A DNA stretch of 64,000 nt, taken from contig CALGND010000009.1 of the NCBI GenBank assembly GCA_937958675.1, positions 1-64,000 on the forward strand, read 5' to 3'. The translations under genes were made by a program, and so were the position numbers. Every line of letters starts with the position of its first letter. Position 1 is the first letter of the stretch. The notes under the pieces are model-generated. The model saw only the letters and a list, made by a program, of their open reading frames with translations, did no database searches and was not told where the DNA came from. Below are positions 62,033-64,000 of the stretch, one piece after another. The stretch is from an uncultured Granulosicoccaceae bacterium. GTDB lineage: Bacteria; Pseudomonadota; Gammaproteobacteria; Granulosicoccales; Granulosicoccaceae.

Positions 62033-63022
62033 ATGAACATGATTGGCCGATTTATGCCTTCAACCCGACGCGCCTTTGATAGCTTGTCGGAACAAGAGAT
62101 ATTAGCGCTGGCAATATCTTCCGAAGAGGATGATGCACGCATCTACAAAGCCTATGCAGACGGCCTACGTGCCGACTTCCCCGGCAGCGCCCGCGTTTTC
62201 GACGAAATGGCGGATGAGGAGAACAAGCACCGTAATCTCTTAATCGACAAGCACAAAGAGCGATTTGGCGATCATATCCCGCTGCTGAGGCGCGAGCATG
62301 TGCGTGGTTACTACGAACGCAAAGCAGATTGGCTCATCCGTCCCCTCTCTTTAGAAAAGACTCGAGAGCAGGCAACGGAAATGGAAAAACAGGCAGAGCG
62401 CTTCTACCGTGCAGCCGCTAGCCGCAGCACGGATGCAGACACCCGCAAGCTACTAGGCGATTTAGCTATTGCCGAGGCACATCACGAGGCACTGGCAGAG
62501 AAACTAAGCAAAGAACTCACACCCGATTCGGTTATCGAGGAAGAAGCCGAAACTGAACGACGGCAGTTTTTACTCACTTATATCCAACCTGGCTTGGCTG
62601 GTCTTATGGATGGGTCGATATCAACTCTTGCACCTATCTTTGCAGCAGCATTTGCAACGGGTCGAACCTGGGAGACATTTTTGGTGGGTTTGTCAGCTTC
62701 TGTGGGTGCCGGTATTTCGATGGGATTTACGGAGGCTGCGCACGATGATGGCGTACTAACTGGCAGGGGCTCGCCAATAAAACGCGGCCTATCCTCCGGC
62801 ATCATGACAACCATCGGCGGATTGGGTCATACCTTGCCCTATTTAATCACCGATTTTTACACTGCCACAGTGGTGGCTATTGCGGTCGTTTTTATAGAAT
62901 TGTGGTTAATTACGTGGATTCAAAATCATTACCTTGAAACGCCTTGGCCACGCGCAATGTTTCAAGTGCTGCTCGGAGGATCACTAGTGTTTGCCGCCGG
63001 CATACTGATTGGCCATGCATAA
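62033..63022 (+). CDS. mbfA: MbfA-like ferritin/VIT1 fusion iron exporter
   Basis: 329 residues in two domains. Residues 12-160 are a ferritin-like helix bundle rich in E/H: ISSEEDDARIYKAYADGL, MADEENKHRNLLIDKHKERF and LAIAEAHHEALAEKL, with ExxH iron-ligand patterns. Residues 185-329 are a VIT1/CCC1-type membrane domain with about five helices (QPGLAGLMDGSISTLAPIFA, GISMGFTEAAHDDG). MbfA exports Fe2+ across the inner membrane and limits iron and peroxide stress. ATG at 62033 or 62039 fits the upstream GGA; an upstream in-frame start lacks a site. Divergent from the oxyanion permease. Confidence 0.88.
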   Translation: MNMIGRFMPSTRRAFDSLSEQEILALAISSEEDDARIYKAYADGLRADFPGSARVFDEMADEENKHRNLLIDKHKERFGDHIPLLRREHVRGYYERKADWLIRPLSLEKTREQATEMEKQAERFYRAAASRSTDADTRKLLGDLAIAEAHHEALAEKLSKELTPDSVIEEEAETERRQFLLTYIQPGLAGLMDGSISTLAPIFAAAFATGRTWETFLVGLSASVGAGISMGFTEAAHDDGVLTGRGSPIKRGLSSGIMTTIGGLGHTLPYLITDFYTATVVAIAVVFIELWLITWIQNHYLETPWPRAMFQVLLGGSLVFAAGILIGHA

Positions 63023-63089
63023 CACTTATGCAGGCCTAAAGTGCTCAGATCAAAGCACGACTGATCGATAATTGACCGATGATGGAATC

Positions 63090-63103
63090 AATTGTTGACA
63101 ATT
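63090..63103. promoter_or_regulatory. AATTGT-TG-ACAATT palindrome upstream of the last gene
   Basis: A 6+6 inverted repeat containing a perfect TTGACA (63095-63100) that could serve as a -35 element. It lies 130 bases before the ATG at 63232. No good -10 box follows at 16-18 bases, so an operator or coincidence is possible. Confidence 0.3.
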
Positions 63104-63231
63104 TAGGTTGGAGCGTCATCCGCTAAAGGTTATCATTGACTCATTACCTGACTAAGCAGACTTGGTTCGCTTTACCAAACCCAGAACCAAACCTTAATCG
63201 TTACTTTTTATTTTAAATGTTGGAGGCTCAA

Positions 63232-63774
63232 ATGTCGTGGCTTGTATCCTTAATTTTAATCGGCATCATCGCATGGCTGTTCATGAACGCATTGAACGAA
63301 AAACAATGGGTCGATGCTCATAGCCATGATGAAGAGGTCGCCAAAGACCCAGGATTATTTGGCTCTTTTAGTAACTCTACTGGAACAGGCAGTAGCGCCA
63401 GCGATGCTGCTGGGAAAGTTGGCGGCGCAGTCAGCGGGATCGGCAGCTCTATCAGTAGCGGAGTGAGTGGTGGACTTGACAAACTCAGCGGTGACACTAA
63501 AGCCGAAAAATTTCAAAGCGCAGCCGATGGCGTAAAACAAAAGACTGCACAGACTGGTGAGATGTTAGGCGAAAAACTGGCAGCAGCTCGTAATAGCGAT
63601 ATGGCTGGCCAGTTAAAAGATAAAACAGCTGACATCCACAGCAAGGTTAAAACCAAGCTAGATGACAGCGAAATGTTCGGCAAAATTAAAGACAAAGTTA
63701 AAATAGGCGTCGAAAAACTCGGCGAGCAAGTGGATTCAAAAATCGTAGGCCGTAACAATAAGCCTGACGCTTAG
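63232..63774 (+). CDS. Small membrane-anchored hypothetical protein
   Basis: 180 residues. Residues 2-20 (SWLVSLILIGIIAWLFMNAL) are an N-terminal membrane helix. A Ser/Gly/Ala low-complexity linker (SGIGSSISSGVSGGLDKL) follows near 65-90, and then a Lys/Asp/Ala-rich helical region with heptad-like repeats (EKFQSAADGVKQKTAQTGE, KDKTADIHSKVKTKLDD, KIKDKVKIGVEKLGEQVD). The last part resembles LEA or apolipoprotein-like amphipathic helices. GGAGG lies 5 bases before the ATG at 63232, deciding the start. The family is not recognised. A strong terminator follows. Confidence 0.6.
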   Translation: MSWLVSLILIGIIAWLFMNALNEKQWVDAHSHDEEVAKDPGLFGSFSNSTGTGSSASDAAGKVGGAVSGIGSSISSGVSGGLDKLSGDTKAEKFQSAADGVKQKTAQTGEMLGEKLAAARNSDMAGQLKDKTADIHSKVKTKLDDSEMFGKIKDKVKIGVEKLGEQVDSKIVGRNNKPDA

Positions 63775-63832
63775 CATCTAGTCATTCCAGCCTAACGTCA
63801 ACTTGGGGCCCGTCATCCCAACTTGATCTGGG

Positions 63833-63849
63833 ATCAACCTCAGGTTGAT
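63833..63849. repeat. ATCAACCT-C-AGGTTGAT palindrome, REP-like
   Basis: A perfect 8+8 inverted repeat preceded by CGTCATCCCAACTTGATCTG, which resembles the CGTCATCCC-type REP sequences scattered in many proteobacteria. Only one copy is in the window, so repetitive status is not shown. Confidence 0.35.
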
Positions 63850-63858
63850 GTAATACCC

Positions 63859-63889
63859 AAGGGAGCGCAACTATTGCGCTCCCTTTTTT
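63859..63889 (+). terminator. Strong intrinsic terminator
   Basis: AAGGGAGCGCAA and TTGCGCTCCCTT form a perfect 12-bp stem with loop cta, followed by six T residues. It ends the gene at 63232-63774. Confidence 0.92.
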
Positions 63890-64000
63890 CTGACGCGTCT
63901 GCCCGATAGAAGCACTTTGTGCTTGGTCGCTGTGGCCGATTAGTGTAATTTCAATTTCGCGTGGGTGGTGCGATACAACACATCCCCAATCATTGTGAGC

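Noticed and set aside
63782-64000. Minus-strand open frame entering from the right edge, with a stretch (EIEITLIGHSDQA) recalling the OmpA-type GHSD motif
   Set aside because: The frame runs straight through the strong terminator and REP-like palindrome, the OmpA motif does not continue, and the upstream part is outside the window. A real gene may end further right, but it cannot be supported here.

Overview
The window is a piece of bacterial chromosome with about 56 recognisable protein genes, no rRNA or tRNA genes, no CRISPR array and no intact mobile element. The genes suggest a free-living, aerobic, Gram-negative heterotroph, most likely a marine-type gammaproteobacterium. The evidence is the ExbB/TonB-type energy transduction pair, several proteins with export signals, PntAB transhydrogenase, a Pseudomonas-sized isocitrate lyase, a BCCT osmolyte transporter, VUT/YhhQ, ElaA and an MbfA-like iron exporter. 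The genus cannot be fixed from sequence reading alone.

Layout, left to right. (1) 1-5.6 kb: a broken serine-recombinase tail, then a GMC oxidoreductase/class V aminotransferase pair, an S9 peptidase and a VOC protein. (2) 5.7-9.3 kb: a single 1207-residue multidomain glycosyltransferase/TPR protein. (3) 9.3-17.5 kb: propionyl-CoA assimilation (pccB, pccA, methylmalonyl-CoA mutase on the minus strand), facing a divergent ScfR/PrpR-type regulator and a thioesterase. A TTTGCAAA-type operator lies between them. (4) 17.5-21.6 kb: an unusual signal peptidase I homologue lacking the canonical lysine, an unknown protein, a BCCT transporter and a second VOC protein. (5) 21.8-33.0 kb: a sugar-acid locus with a GntR-like LacI regulator, a hydroxypyruvate-isomerase-like protein, a beta-propeller lactonase, an SDR, a complete carbohydrate ABC importer, gluconokinase, gluconate 5-dehydrogenase and L-idonate 5-dehydrogenase. 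Two perfect ATGTTACCGGTAACAT palindromes, one before the importer and one before idnO-gntK, tie the two halves into one predicted regulon.

(6) 33.0-37.8 kb: aldo/keto reductase, an ion-transporter-superfamily permease, a second S9 peptidase and a small Cys-rich exported protein. (7) 37.9-46.3 kb: isocitrate lyase, pntAB, aldose 1-epimerase, succinate-semialdehyde dehydrogenase and a glutathione transferase. (8) 46.4-53.3 kb: an N-acetylglucosamine locus, with an ABC importer facing GlcNAc kinase, a GntR/HutC regulator and NagA. No glucosamine-6-phosphate deaminase is present. (9) 53.4-64 kb: two exported unknowns (one a Ca-binding-repeat lipoprotein), an SDR, ElaA, XdhC, YhhQ, an ExbB plus ExbD-TonB fusion pair, IlvE, tungstate-type ABC genes without a binding protein, MbfA and a small membrane-anchored protein ending at a strong terminator.

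Functionally, the window covers uptake of sugar acids and amino sugars and their entry into central metabolism (idonate to 6-phosphogluconate; GlcNAc to GlcN-6-P), C3 and C2 assimilation (propionyl-CoA to succinyl-CoA; glyoxylate shunt) and the supporting NADPH, metal and envelope functions. The most unusual items are the ExbD-TonB chimera, the lysine-less signal peptidase homologue, the triple-module glycosyltransferase with a degenerate third module, and the two-operator idonate regulon that gives an otherwise orphan ABC importer a predicted substrate class.
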